Of a stretch of 64,000 nt of DNA, positions 35,097 to 46,182 are shown piece by piece (position 1 is the stretch's first letter; the number at the start of each line of letters is the position of its first letter). The stretch covers positions 620,001-684,000 of the forward strand of contig CAWACX010000001.1 in the NCBI GenBank assembly GCA_963780755.1, read 5' to 3'. The translations under genes were made by a program, and so were the position numbers. The stretch comes from JALYNX01 sp963780755. GTDB taxonomy: Bacteria; Actinomycetota; Acidimicrobiia; Spongiisociales; ZC4RG35. The notes below the pieces were generated by a model that worked only from the letters and a program-made list of their open reading frames with translations, was not told the DNA's origin and made no database searches.

Positions 35097-35834
35097 CTAC
35101 AGGAGTGCGGCGCGGAGCTCGTCGACACCCTCGAAATCAGGCTCCTGCTCGTCGAGGGCGGCCACCAATCGCCTCGCTGCGTCTTTGTCACCGGCAGCCA
35201 GGGCGACCCGGGCTGCGACGAACCAGCGCCGGAGCTCGCCGGGTGATGGCGATGCCACCAGTCGTCCCGGCTTGATGATCTGCCATGCCTCCCGGGGCTT
35301 GCCCTCGTCGAGAAGGAATGAGGCGTAGACCACGCTCGCCTCGTGGTCCACTGTCGGAGAAGTCTCGAGGTCCTGGATCCGGTCCCAGGTCTTGACCACA
35401 TCCGCCTTCTTCCCCATTGCCCGAAGGCAATCCATCTCCACAGGCATATGAATGATGTCCCCGCTGATCCTGCGGAAGGTGCGCAGCTCTCGCAACGCTT
35501 CCTCCCACTTTCCCGTGTGATAGGCGGAGAGCCCGAGCATCTCCCGAACCGTCGAGGAACGTGGAGCCAGGGTCTTGGCCTGGCGAAGATCGGGCAATGC
35601 CGCGGCGTAGCGCTCGTCGGCGAACTGGTCCAGAGCCTTGGTCAGGTGCATCAGTGCGGGCTCGCGCCGGTCCTTGGGCGTCGACCGCATGATGTCGTCA
35701 CGGACCCATTTCGGAAGCTGTCCCGAGGTAACGGTGGTGACGGTGCGGTGGCGCCGGTCGCGGCCGTCGTGGCTGTCCTGACGGCGCTTGTCGTCACGAC
35801 CCTTCGAATTGTGCTGGTTGGACCGGCTGTTCAC
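35097..35834 (-). CDS. TPR repeat protein
   Basis: The 245-residue product has a very basic N-terminal 30 residues (SKGRDDKRRQDSHDGRDRRH) and several TPR-like helix pairs (ALMHLTKALDQFADERYAAA, VREMLGLSAYHTGKWEEALR, ARVALAAGDKDAARRLVAAL). This looks like a scaffold; the basic tail may contact RNA or DNA. It lies directly after the rRNA operon terminator on the same strand. Confidence 0.78.
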   Translation of the reverse strand: MNSRSNQHNSKGRDDKRRQDSHDGRDRRHRTVTTVTSGQLPKWVRDDIMRSTPKDRREPALMHLTKALDQFADERYAAALPDLRQAKTLAPRSSTVREMLGLSAYHTGKWEEALRELRTFRRISGDIIHMPVEMDCLRAMGKKADVVKTWDRIQDLETSPTVDHEASVVYASFLLDEGKPREAWQIIKPGRLVASPSPGELRRWFVAARVALAAGDKDAARRLVAALDEQEPDFEGVDELRAALL

Positions 35835-35851
35835 CTATCCCCCGTTCCATG

Positions 35852-35885
35852 AAAAAGGGGCCGCCAACGCTAGTCGGCGGCCCCT
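35852..35885 (-). terminator. Intrinsic terminator of the rRNA operon
   Basis: GGGGCCGCC (35876-35884 on the minus strand) pairs with its complement at 35857-35865 around a 10-base loop, and is followed by a run of five T on the minus strand. It lies 12 bases beyond the 3' end of the 5S gene. Confidence 0.9.
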
Positions 35886-35896
35886 CGACGTTAATT

Positions 35897-36013
35897 GCCC
35901 GGCGGTGACCTACTCTCCCAGGGGATTGCTCCCCAAGTACCATCGGCGCTGGCGAGTTTCACTTCCGTGTTCGGAATGGGAACGGGTGGTTCCTCGCCGC
36001 TCTAGCCACCGGA
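35897..36013 (-). rRNA. rrf: 5S ribosomal RNA
   Basis: The minus strand reads TCCGGTGGCTAGAGCGGCGA at the 5' end, has the conserved CCATTCCGAACACGGAAG core and closes with GTAGGTCACCGCCGG. Length about 117 bases. Ends are estimated to within a few bases from the terminal stem. Confidence 0.95.
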
Positions 36014-36047
36014 CAAATCTTCGAGCGACCCGGCAACCCGAGCACTC

Positions 36048-36059
36048 CATAGCGAGCAC
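36048..36059 (-). other. 3' arm of the pre-23S processing stem
   Basis: CATAGCGAGCAC on the plus strand here is the exact complement of 39865-39876. The two arms flank the 23S gene and would form a 12-bp helix in the transcript, the usual RNase III target. A further GGCAAC/GTTGCC pairing extends it outward. Confidence 0.7.
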
Positions 36060-36294
36060 GTATGTCCTGAATTCAAACTCAAGCCCTCGGCCTATTAGTA
36101 CCGGTCCGCTGAACGCATTACTGCGCTTACACGTCCGGCCTATCAACCTGGTCTTCTACCAGGGGCCTTAACCCTTGCGGGTGGGAAGTCTCATCTCGAG
36201 GTGGGCTTCGCACTTAGATGCCTTCAGCGCTTATCCCGTCCGTACATAGCCAACGAGCCGTGCACTTGGCAGTACAACTCGCACACCAGAGGTA

Positions 36295-36326
<32 letters not shown>

Positions 36327-36350
36327 CTCCTCTCAAACTTCCTGCGCCTG

Positions 36351-36482
<132 letters not shown>

Positions 36483-36992
36483 ACCCCCGTCGATATGGAC
36501 TCTTGGGGGGTATAAGCCTGTTATCCCCGGAGTACCTTTTAGCCGTTGAGCCATGGCGCACCCACGTGCCACCATGGGATCACTAATCCCGACTTTCGTC
36601 CCTGCTCGACTTGTAGGTCTCGCAGTCAAGCTCCCTTGTGCATTTACACTCATCGTCTGATTGCCGACCAGACTGAGGGAACCTTTGGGCGCCTCCGTTA
36701 CACTTTAGGAGGCCACCGCCCCAGTGAAACTGCCTGCCAGACACTGTCCCTGATCCGGATTACGGACCGAAGTTAGATGGCCGTCATGAGAAGGGTGGTA
36801 TTTCAACGTTGGCTCCACGAAAGCTAGCGCCTCCGCTTCTAAGCCTCCCACCTATCCTACACATCACATGCCAGACACCAATGTCAAGCTACAGTAAAGG
36901 TTCCGGGGTCTTTCCGTCCTGCCGCAGGTAGTGAGCATCTTTACTCACACTGCAATTTCGCCGAGTCTCTGGTTGAGACAGTACCCAAGTCG

Positions 36993-37047
<55 letters not shown>

Positions 37048-37774
37048 CATTCTTGTTACTCCTCACATTTCTGTGAGTGGCCAGATCATTTCTGTCTGGC
37101 TCCCCATGTCGCCATGGGGATCGGACTGTATCTTCGCCACGGATTGTGGCGCCTTGCGTGCAGTCTCTGAGGATCCCATCAGGATCTCGTCGATTGATCG
37201 TGCCCGTTGCTTGCCTCTCGCGTTCATCGCGTAGGCGCGCCGGACGATCTCTTCGAAGACCTCGGGTCGATGGTGCCGCTTCGACCTGATCTCCCTCACG
37301 ATGAAGGAGAAATGCTCGAAGTCGTTCCTCTTGACCCGGAGCACGTACCTTTCGAAGAACGGGATTACCGCTCTCTCGAGCTGGATGGTGCTGTGCACTA
37401 CGAAGACGTCTACCGAGCTCGCCGGCCCTTTCGAACGTACGTTGCCGCAGCCGAAGAAGGCTCTGAGCTCTTCGAGGACGTCGCGATGGTCGGTGTGCTG
37501 GGAGACCTGGAACGTGGGCTGGACGTGCCAACCACGCGTTCGTCTCGCCAGCTCGTTGTGATGAATGGACACTGAGAAGCATCCTTCCCCGTCCACGAAC
37601 CCAACAACCCATCGCGGATCGAGTGCGCTGATGGTTTCCTGCTGATTGTCCGCACCGATCGGATTTTCACTGCTCATGCCACGAGCCTACGAAGAGGTTG
37701 TGACAGGAACTAGTACCGTCGGATTCACGGATATTCCAGCATATAGCAAGGTTTACCCACGGCCAGTGGTACTA
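37048..37774 (-). mobile_element. Group I intron in 23S rRNA (helix 69 site)
   Basis: The 5' exon ends AACGGT and the 3' exon resumes CCTAAGG. The intron (727 bases) begins TAGTACC and ends ...AAGAATG, so its last base is the G required of group I introns. P1: exon ACGGU plus intron UAGU pair with ACUG plus GCCGU around an ACC loop, giving 9 bp with U-G at the splice site. P7: GACTG in R-like CAGAGACTGCACG (37157-37169) pairs with CAGTC in S-like AAGATACAGTCCG (37122-37134). P8 is CGCCAC-AATCC-GTGGCG. After S come hairpins capped by GCGA and GAAA. Insertion follows U1923 by my count in E. coli numbering. A LAGLIDADG endonuclease is encoded inside. Confidence 0.93.
37063..37677 (-). CDS. LAGLIDADG homing endonuclease, intron-encoded
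   Basis: The 204-residue product starts MSSENPIGADNQQETI and has a single LAGLIDADG motif, WVVGFVDGEGCFSVSI (about residues 23-38), so it should act as a homodimer. Further family segments are FQVSQHTDHRDVLEELRAFF and GCGNVRSKG. It would cut intronless 23S genes at the insertion site and spread the intron. It begins 97 bases into the intron. Its last 45 or so codons overlap the R, P8, S and P9 elements of the ribozyme, so that tail may be translated baggage. No clear ribosome site is visible. Confidence 0.92.
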   Translation of the reverse strand: MSSENPIGADNQQETISALDPRWVVGFVDGEGCFSVSIHHNELARRTRGWHVQPTFQVSQHTDHRDVLEELRAFFGCGNVRSKGPASSVDVFVVHSTIQLERAVIPFFERYVLRVKRNDFEHFSFIVREIRSKRHHRPEVFEEIVRRAYAMNARGKQRARSIDEILMGSSETARKAPQSVAKIQSDPHGDMGSQTEMIWPLTEM

Positions 37775-39271
37775 ACCGTTATAGTTACGGCCGCCGTTTA
37801 CTGGGGCTTAGTTTCAAAGCTTTGCCGAAGCTAACCTATCCACTTAACCTTCCAGCACCGGGCAGGCGTCACAGCGTATACATCGTCTTGCGACTTCGCA
37901 CGCTGCTGTGTTTTTGGTAAACAGTCGCTTGGGTCTGGTCACTGCGGCCCCCTCAAGCTCAGGACGCGAAGTCCTTCACCTTACCGGGGCGCTCCTTCTC
38001 CCGAAGTTACGGAGCTATTTTGCCGAATTCCTTAACCAGAGTTAACTCGCTCGCCTTGGTATTCTCTACCTGTCCACCTGTGTCGGTTTGGGGTACGGGC
38101 ACCCTGAGTGCTCGCTAGAAGCTTTTCTTGGAGGTATGGCTTCAACGGCTTCGCCTGAATCGGCTCGGCATCACGCCTCGGCTTGATGAAGTCCGGATTT
38201 ACCTGGACCTCGCCCACACGCTTACCCCGGGAACAACCATCGCCCGGGTCCGTCTAGCCTTCCCCGTCACTCCATCGCTGACCTAGTACTGGCTGGGTCG
38301 GTAGGCCCCGAAGGGCTTTCCTTAGCAAACCAGATTCGGCCTTGGCGCACGCAGAGTGGTACCGGAATATCAACCGGTTGTCCATCGACTACGCCTCTCG
38401 GCCTCACCTTAGGTCCCGACTTACCCTGGGCGGACGAACCTTCCCCAGGAACCCTTGGACATTCGGCGGAAGAGATTCTCACTCTTCATTCGCTACTCAT
38501 GCCGGCATTCGCACTCGTGACGCCTCCACGGCTGGCTTCCGCCGCCGCTTCGCTGGCAACACGACGCTCCCCTACCGATCCAGCAAGCTGGATCCCGTAG
38601 CTTCGGCGGTGTACTTGAGCCCCGTTACATTTTCCGCGCAGAATCACTCGACCAGTGAGCTGTTACGCACTCTTTAAATGGTGGCTGCTTCTAAGCCAAC
38701 ATCCTGGCTGTTTGAGCAACTCCACATCGTTTCCCACTTAGTACACACTTGGGGGCCTTAGCTGACGATCTGGGCTGTTTCCCTTTCGACCACGAAACTT
38801 ATCTCACGTAGTCTGACTGCCGTACTTGGCGTATTGAGATTCGGAGTTTGACTGAATGCGGTAAGCTTGTAGGCCCCCTAGTCCAATCAGTGCTCTACCC
38901 CCAATACGGAACGTACGACGCTAGCCCTAAAGCTATTTCGGGGAGAACCAGCTATCGCCGAGTTTGTTTGGCCTTTCACCCCTATCCACAGGTCATCCCC
39001 CAAGTTTTCAACCTTGGTGGGTTCGGGCCTTCACGAGGTCTTACCCTCGCTTCACCCTGCCCATGGATAGATCACTCGGCTTCGGGTCTACGGCATGCGA
39101 CTAGGCGCCCTATTAAGACTCGCTTTCGCTTCGACTACGGTTCACACCTTAATCTTGCCACATACCGGTAACTCGCCGGCTCATTCTTCAAAAGGCAGGC
39201 GGTCAGGATCCGAAGATCCCTCCCACTGCTTGTAAGTTAACGGTTTCAGGTACTATTTCACTCCCCTCGCC

Positions 39272-39302
<31 letters not shown>

Positions 39303-39864
39303 AGTCCGCTATCGGTCGCTAGGAAGTACTTAGCCTTACGAGGTGGTTCTCGCAGATTCACACGGAATATCCTCCGTGATACTTGGGGACACCAATCTGA
39401 AGGTCGGTCGGTTTTCGTCTACAGGGCTGTTACCTGCTGTGGCCCAGCTTTCCATCTGGGTTCGACTAACCGCCGTCTTTGTATCTTCAGCTCGATGCCG
39501 GTGCATCGAGACATGGGCCCCACGACACCTAATACAGCAACACCACCGGGCTATCACACTGCATAGGTTTAGGCTGATCCCGTTTCGCTCGCCACTACTC
39601 AGGGAGTCGCTTTTGCTTTCTTTTCCTCAGAGTACTGAGATGTTTCAGTTCCCCTGGTTACCTCTACCGGCCCTATGTGTTCAGACCGGAGTGACTGGGC
39701 ATGACCCCAGCCGGGTTTCCCCATTAGGACATCCTCGGATCGACGCTTGCTTGACAGCTTCCCGAGGCTTTTCGCAGCCTGCCACGTCCTTCATCGGCTT
39801 CTAGCGCCAAGGCATTCACCGTTAACTCTTAGTAGCTTGAATTATTAGAGAATCCAAGACAATT

Positions 39865-39876
39865 GTGCTCGCTATG
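39865..39876 (-). other. 5' arm of the pre-23S processing stem
   Basis: GTGCTCGCTATG on the plus strand is the exact complement of 36048-36059, across the whole 23S gene. Near it on the minus strand is TTGAGAACTGCATAG, a leader sequence known from actinobacterial rRNA operons. Confidence 0.7.
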
Positions 39877-39923
39877 CAGTTCTCAAGTTGCCTGAAGGCG
39901 TTCGGCCTCGAAGAGGCCTGGAA

Positions 39924-39948
39924 CTCCTTCACAACTGAACAATGTGCC
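39924..39948 (-). other. 3' arm of the pre-16S processing stem
   Basis: These 25 bases are the reverse complement of the leader segment 41808-41832 with one mismatch (24 of 25 pair). The helix would enclose the 16S RNA, as RNase III processing stems do. Confidence 0.78.
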
Positions 39949-40119
39949 CGTCTGAACTCGTGATCCCACCGTGGGCTCATCCAAGCTTCTCCCACCGCGA
40001 GCGGTGAGAGCTTGCTTGTTCCACACACAAGAGTGATCTCGAGGGTCAAAGCGAATAGCCAGCAGATCAACTAGAAGCTGGAAACCGGGCAATCAAGCCG
40101 GTTTCGTTAGTGCTCCTTA

Positions 40120-41648
<1,529 letters not shown>

Positions 41649-41807
41649 TACATTCACGGGCTCCATCCGAAGACGGTGCCCACTCCTGTCATCAAAGTGT
41701 TTGCAATTGGGTCTCGGACCCGTGAGGGACCCGAGAGCTTCGATTGCTGCAATGCCTACCACCAAAGCCGACGAATCGACCTGGATGGCAAGCGCTTGCT
41801 GGCTTTT

Positions 41808-41832
41808 GGCACATTGTTCAGTTGTCAAGGAG
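41808..41832 (-). other. 5' arm of the pre-16S processing stem
   Basis: On the minus strand this reads CTCCTTGACAACTGAACAAT then GTGCC. It pairs with 39924-39948 over 24 of 25 positions across the 16S gene. Confidence 0.78.
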
Positions 41833-41975
41833 CCCAAGTGCTCCCACCGCTTGGCATGGGCAGGCCGGCGATCAGATCGCTGACCCGTTACATACGTCAA
41901 TCGCGCTGAGCGCGAGACAAGCGCCTCACCGAGTTGGTGGGCAACCCGGGAGTGCTCCCGGGCCGGACGTCGAAT

Positions 41976-42003
41976 AGTAACGACATCCCATATCTAGTCA
42001 AGT
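41976..42003 (-). promoter_or_regulatory. rRNA operon promoter P1
   Basis: On the minus strand TTGACT (-35, 42003-41998) and TACTAT (-10, 41981-41976) are 16 bases apart. The -35 box starts 3 bases after the tyrS stop codon, so rRNA transcription begins right behind tyrS. Confidence 0.7.
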
Positions 42004-42006
42004 TCA

Positions 42007-43194
42007 TTAGGTGAGGCGGACGAACCGCCTCTTGCCTACCTGGAGCACCCGTCCCACCAGCGAGTCCCGAGCTGCTTCTTCGGCCTCCATGACCTCGCCG
42101 TCGATCCGCACCGCACGCTGTTTCAACATCCGCCGCGCCTCGGACCCCGAGATCCCGATGGCATCCCGAATCAGGTTCGGAATCAACACCGGATCTGTCT
42201 CCGGGACATGAAACGACCCGATTTCGTCGGGTATTCCCCCGTCTTTGAAGACTTGGTCGAACCCGGCCTCGGCCGCCGCCGCGGCCTCCTCACCCCAGTA
42301 CAGAGCGGTGACGGCGCGAGCCAGACGGCGCTTGGTCTCCCCGGGGTGAAGCCCGCCGTCGGCGAGCCCGGAGACGATCGGCTCGACATCGGCAGGATCG
42401 AAGTCGGCGGCTAGGGCGAGCCACTCGGGCATCGCGGTGTCGGGGATGCTCATCGTCTTGCCGAACATCTCCCCCGGCTCGTCCTCGACCCCGATGTAGT
42501 TGCCCAAGGACTGTGACATCTTCTTCGAACCGTCGGTGCCCACCAGGAGCGGCATGGTGAGCGCCACCTGCGGCTCCATCCCGTAACGCTCCTGGACCAC
42601 CCGCCCCATCATCAGGTTCCACAGCTGGTCGCTGCCGCCGAGCTCGACATCCGCTTCCACGGCCACCGAGTCGTAACCCTGGAGCAAGGGGTAGAGGAAC
42701 TCCATCACCGAGATCGGGCTTCCCTCCTGGTACCGGGTGGCGAAATCGGATCGTTCCAGCATCTGCGCGACGGTCGCCGACGAGGTGAGCTCGAGAAGCC
42801 CTCCCATATCGAGTGCTCCCAGCCACTCCGAGTTGCGCCTGATTTCCAGGTTGTCTTCGAGAAGGACCCGGCGGAATTGTCCGAGGACGTTCTCGGCAAA
42901 TCCGTTGACCTCCTCGGCGCTGAGCCGCTTCCGGGTCTCGCTCTTCAGTGAAGGGTCGCCGACCCGGGCAGTGAAGTCGCCGACGATCAGGACCGCGGTG
43001 TGGCCCAGCTCCTGGAAGTGGCGCAGCTTTCGCAGCACTACCGCCCAACCCAGGGTCACCGAGGGAGCTGTGGGGTCGAGACCCAGCTTGACCCTCAGCT
43101 TGCGACCGCTATCCAGCTTGGCGAGCAGGCCCTCCTCGGGCACGACTTTGTCCGCATGGCGCATGAGCAGAGGCAGTTGTTCGGCCGGAGTCAT
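42007..43194 (-). CDS. tyrS: Tyrosyl-tRNA synthetase
   Basis: From ATG 43194 the product is 395 residues. LGLDPTAPSVTLGWAVVLRK corresponds to the class I HIGH region, here TLGW in place of HLGH; VELGGSDQLWNLMMGR and GTDGSKKMSQSLGN (the KMSKS loop) are typical of TyrRS. An S4 RNA-binding domain closes the protein (ARRMLKQRAVRIDGE). An upstream GTG extension is ignored because it runs into the mpg gene. rRNA promoter elements follow the stop at once. Confidence 0.94.
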   Translation of the reverse strand: MTPAEQLPLLMRHADKVVPEEGLLAKLDSGRKLRVKLGLDPTAPSVTLGWAVVLRKLRHFQELGHTAVLIVGDFTARVGDPSLKSETRKRLSAEEVNGFAENVLGQFRRVLLEDNLEIRRNSEWLGALDMGGLLELTSSATVAQMLERSDFATRYQEGSPISVMEFLYPLLQGYDSVAVEADVELGGSDQLWNLMMGRVVQERYGMEPQVALTMPLLVGTDGSKKMSQSLGNYIGVEDEPGEMFGKTMSIPDTAMPEWLALAADFDPADVEPIVSGLADGGLHPGETKRRLARAVTALYWGEEAAAAAEAGFDQVFKDGGIPDEIGSFHVPETDPVLIPNLIRDAIGISGSEARRMLKQRAVRIDGEVMEAEEAARDSLVGRVLQVGKRRFVRLT

Positions 43195-43225
43195 CGCGGG
43201 GAGAGGGTAAACCGTCGGTGGTCCC

Positions 43226-43789
43226 TCACCTGCCCGCACCGGCAACGCTGGCAGCCACGAATCGCCAGGGGAGGTCGACTGCCTTGGAGATCCCCACCCG
43301 TGGGGTCGCCATCACCAGGTCGGGCGACTGCCCGGCCTCGAGCCGGAGTGGCGAGCCGTCCTCCAACAGGTAGGTCCCGTCGTGGCGGCCGTCGATCCCC
43401 AATGCCTGGGTCAGCTTTCCAGGGCCATTGGCCAGATCGGAGCGCCCTCCCCTGCGGGCTCGAGCCCCGACCAACCCGCTGATGACTTCACCCCCACGGA
43501 ACAGGATTCCCCAGCCGGTGCCTTCGGGGCCGGCGGCGACGTTGGCACACCAGTGGACGCCATACGACCGGTAGACGTAGAGAGTGCCCGGTCGTTCGAA
43601 CATCGACCCGTTTCGCGCGGTCCGGCCACGGAAGGCATGGGATGCGGGGTCGTCGGAGCCTCGATAGGCCTCGACCTCGGTGATGCGGACACTCACCTCC
43701 TCCTGGCCGACGTTGGAGACCAGCACCGCCCCCAGGAGCCGAGGCGCCGCGACATCAGGTGGCTCGTCGAGCAGCCGTGAGAAATCCAT
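43226..43789 (-). CDS. 3-methyladenine DNA glycosylase (AAG/MPG family)
   Basis: The 187-residue product removes alkylated bases. Family motifs: RITEVEAYRGSDDPASHAFR (with the catalytic Glu), RNGSMFERPGTLYVYRSYGV, and GPGKLTQALGI. Length and motifs match bacterial MPG. It lies between pheT and tyrS in the same direction. Confidence 0.93.
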   Translation of the reverse strand: MDFSRLLDEPPDVAAPRLLGAVLVSNVGQEEVSVRITEVEAYRGSDDPASHAFRGRTARNGSMFERPGTLYVYRSYGVHWCANVAAGPEGTGWGILFRGGEVISGLVGARARRGGRSDLANGPGKLTQALGIDGRHDGTYLLEDGSPLRLEAGQSPDLVMATPRVGISKAVDLPWRFVAASVAGAGR

Positions 43790-43797
43790 GTCGATGC

Positions 43798-46182
43798 TCA
43801 GGCCCCTCGCAGCTTTGCCCCCAGGCCAGATGCAGCATCGATCATGGCCTGACGGACCGGGGCAACTTCTTCATTGGTCAGGGTGCGATCGACGGCTCGT
43901 AGCCGGTAACGAATGGCGATGGCTCGCTCATCCGCGGCTACGCCCTGCCCGGTGAACACGTCGAAGACACGGGCCGACTCCACCATGCCGGATCCCGCCG
44001 ATGATGTCGCTTGGACCAGGTCCGCCGCCGAGACTCCGTGGCCGATCAGGAACGAGAGGTCGAAGTCGACCGGTGGGAACACCGACGGGGAAGTCGCCTG
44101 ACGCAACTCGATCGGGGTCAGCAAGGCACCCAAGTCGATCTCGGCAATCGCGACACGGCCGGGGAGCTCGTAGGCACGGGCCACCGTCGGGCTCAACTCA
44201 CCACAGTGCCCGACGACCTGCCCACCGATCTCGACCTGCGCCGCCCTGCCCGGGTGAAATCCGGCCGGGCTGACCGGCGAGAACGACATATCGGAGAGGC
44301 CGAGCACGGCACCGAGGTGCCGGGCCAACGCCAGGGAGAGCGAAGCATCGGAGGCCAGTGGGCGCCCGCCGAGCGCCGCCGGCCCCTGGGCACCGACCAT
44401 CACCCAGGCCAGCCGATCCGTCTGTTCGGGTAGCCGGGCGTCGACATCAGAAGGACGGGCAGCGAACACGAGCCCGCTCTCGAACAAGGCGACCGATTGG
44501 GCACCGCGAGAGACGTTGAAACGGGCGGCATTGAGGAGGCCCGGCAACAGCGAGGGCCTGAGTCTGCCTTCCTCCTCGCGAAGGGGGTTCTTGACCATGA
44601 GTAGCCCTTCGAGAGACATCCCGAGCCGGATCAAGTCCTCTTCGCCGACGAACGAGAGCGTGACGGCCTGTTGGGCCCCGACACCGGCCAGTGCCGATCG
44701 AAGTAGGCGAAACCGTTTCTGTTCTGGCGTCAGGCCTCCGGCCCGACCGATGGGCACCGTTGACTCGAACTTGTCGTAGCCGTGGATCCGGGCGATTTCC
44801 TCGACGAGATCCGCGGGCCTGGTGACGTCCGGGCGATACGTGGGCACTACCACCCGGATCGGGTCGTCGCCTTCGATATCCATCCCCAGGCGCTTCAGGA
44901 TGCCTCCCACGTGGTCGCGACTGAATCCGGGGCCGAGGAGCCGGGAGACCTCTGACAAAGCCAGCGAAATCGTGACCGGCTCGGTGGGTGTGCCGATGAC
45001 ATCGAGCGACTCCTCGGGCACCGCGCCCCCGGCCAGTTCGACGACCATCGCCGCGGCGCGCCGGTTGGCCTCGTCGGCGAGGTTGGGGTCGACGCCACGT
45101 TCGAATCTGGTCGAAGCCTCGGATCGCAGCCCGTGGCGGCGCGACATGTACATGATCGTCGGCGGGTCCCACGAGGCGGCCTCCATGAGGACATTTGTCG
45201 TCCCGGCTGAGACTTCGGACCGCGCCCCACCCATGGTCCCCGACATCGAGGTGGGCCCCTCGTCGTCATAGATGATCAGGTCCTCGCCGGTCAACGCCCT
45301 GGTCTCCCCGTCCAGGGTCTCCAACTCCTCACCGTCCACCGCCCGCTTCACCACGAGGCGGCCGCCGACGATCGAGTCGGCGTCGAAGGCATGCAAGGGA
45401 TGACCCAACTCCAGCATCACGTAGTTGGTGACGTCGACGACGTTCGAGATCGACCTCACGCCGGCCTTGGCCAGACGATGGCGCACCCAGAGCGGAGATC
45501 GCCCCATCTTCAGCCCACGGATCTCTCGGGCGGTGAATCTACGGCATCCGTGCCCGTCTTCGATCACGACCCGGGTCCCGATCGACCCGGAAACGGAGGT
45601 CAGGGCTCGCTCCGGGATCCTGTGATCCACCCCGAGATAGGCGCCCAAGTCCCTGGCGATGCCGTGCATGGACATTGCGTCGGGCCGGTTGGGGGTGATC
45701 TCGAGCTCGAACACGACGTCGGGGAGCTCGACGAGGTCCGAGAAGTCACCGCCAAGATCCGGTTCCCCGTCGAGGACCAGGATCCCGGTGTGGTCGTCGC
45801 CCAAGGCCAGCTCCTTCTCGGAACAGATCATCCCGTTGGAATCGACTCCCCGAATTGTCCGCTGCCCGATCTCGAAGCCACCGGGGAGCACCGCACCCGG
45901 GCGGGCAACGGCTACATAGGCGCCCTCCGAGAAGTTCCAGGCGCCACAGATGATCTGCTCCGGGCCGTCTCCGACGTCGACCTGGCAGACACGGATCTTG
46001 TCGGCATCGGGGTGAGCGGCAATCGCTTCGACCTTTCCCACGACCACATCGGTCCACCCCCGCTCCAAGGTCTCGAAGCCCTCGACCTTGTGCCCGACCA
46101 TGTCGAAGACGAGGGACAGCTCGACGGGGTCGACGGTGGGGAGATCGATGAACTCCTGGAGCCAGCGCAGCGGGACCTTCAT
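43798..46182 (-). CDS. pheT: Phenylalanyl-tRNA synthetase beta subunit
   Basis: The 794-residue product has all PheT parts: N-terminal MKVPLRWLQEFIDLP, the tRNA-binding EMAP-like domain (CQVDVGDGPEQIICGAWNFS), B3/B4 editing domain (SMHGIARDLGAYLG), B5, and C-terminal anticodon-binding FDX domain (FPPVDFDLSFLIGHGV, RYRLRAVDRTLTNEE). Its ATG overlaps the pheS stop. The GTTNVLMEAASWDPPTI segment belongs to the active-site core. Confidence 0.96.
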   Translation of the reverse strand: MKVPLRWLQEFIDLPTVDPVELSLVFDMVGHKVEGFETLERGWTDVVVGKVEAIAAHPDADKIRVCQVDVGDGPEQIICGAWNFSEGAYVAVARPGAVLPGGFEIGQRTIRGVDSNGMICSEKELALGDDHTGILVLDGEPDLGGDFSDLVELPDVVFELEITPNRPDAMSMHGIARDLGAYLGVDHRIPERALTSVSGSIGTRVVIEDGHGCRRFTAREIRGLKMGRSPLWVRHRLAKAGVRSISNVVDVTNYVMLELGHPLHAFDADSIVGGRLVVKRAVDGEELETLDGETRALTGEDLIIYDDEGPTSMSGTMGGARSEVSAGTTNVLMEAASWDPPTIMYMSRRHGLRSEASTRFERGVDPNLADEANRRAAAMVVELAGGAVPEESLDVIGTPTEPVTISLALSEVSRLLGPGFSRDHVGGILKRLGMDIEGDDPIRVVVPTYRPDVTRPADLVEEIARIHGYDKFESTVPIGRAGGLTPEQKRFRLLRSALAGVGAQQAVTLSFVGEEDLIRLGMSLEGLLMVKNPLREEEGRLRPSLLPGLLNAARFNVSRGAQSVALFESGLVFAARPSDVDARLPEQTDRLAWVMVGAQGPAALGGRPLASDASLSLALARHLGAVLGLSDMSFSPVSPAGFHPGRAAQVEIGGQVVGHCGELSPTVARAYELPGRVAIAEIDLGALLTPIELRQATSPSVFPPVDFDLSFLIGHGVSAADLVQATSSAGSGMVESARVFDVFTGQGVAADERAIAIRYRLRAVDRTLTNEEVAPVRQAMIDAASGLGAKLRGA

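Larger units (their letters stand above)
39841..40119 (-). other. 16S-23S spacer, no tRNA
   Basis: The 280-base spacer holds the 5' arm of the pre-23S stem (39865-39876) and the 3' arm of the pre-16S stem (39924-39948). A further hairpin lies at 40081-40105 (GAAACCGG/CCGGTTTC). No tRNA-Ile or tRNA-Ala cloverleaf is present, as in many actinobacteria. Confidence 0.75.
41649..42006 (-). other. rRNA operon leader
   Basis: No gene. It holds the main promoter at 41976-42003, an inverted repeat CCCGGGAG-TG-CTCCCGGG (41947-41964) close to the expected transcription start, a second weaker promoter-like pair (TTGACG then TCTGAT, near 41910-41880), and the 5' arm of the pre-16S stem at 41808-41832. 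Confidence 0.7.

Noticed and set aside
39841..40119. tRNA-Ile or tRNA-Ala in the 16S-23S spacer
   Set aside because: No TTCRA T-loop with a matching acceptor stem; the spacer is filled by processing stems.
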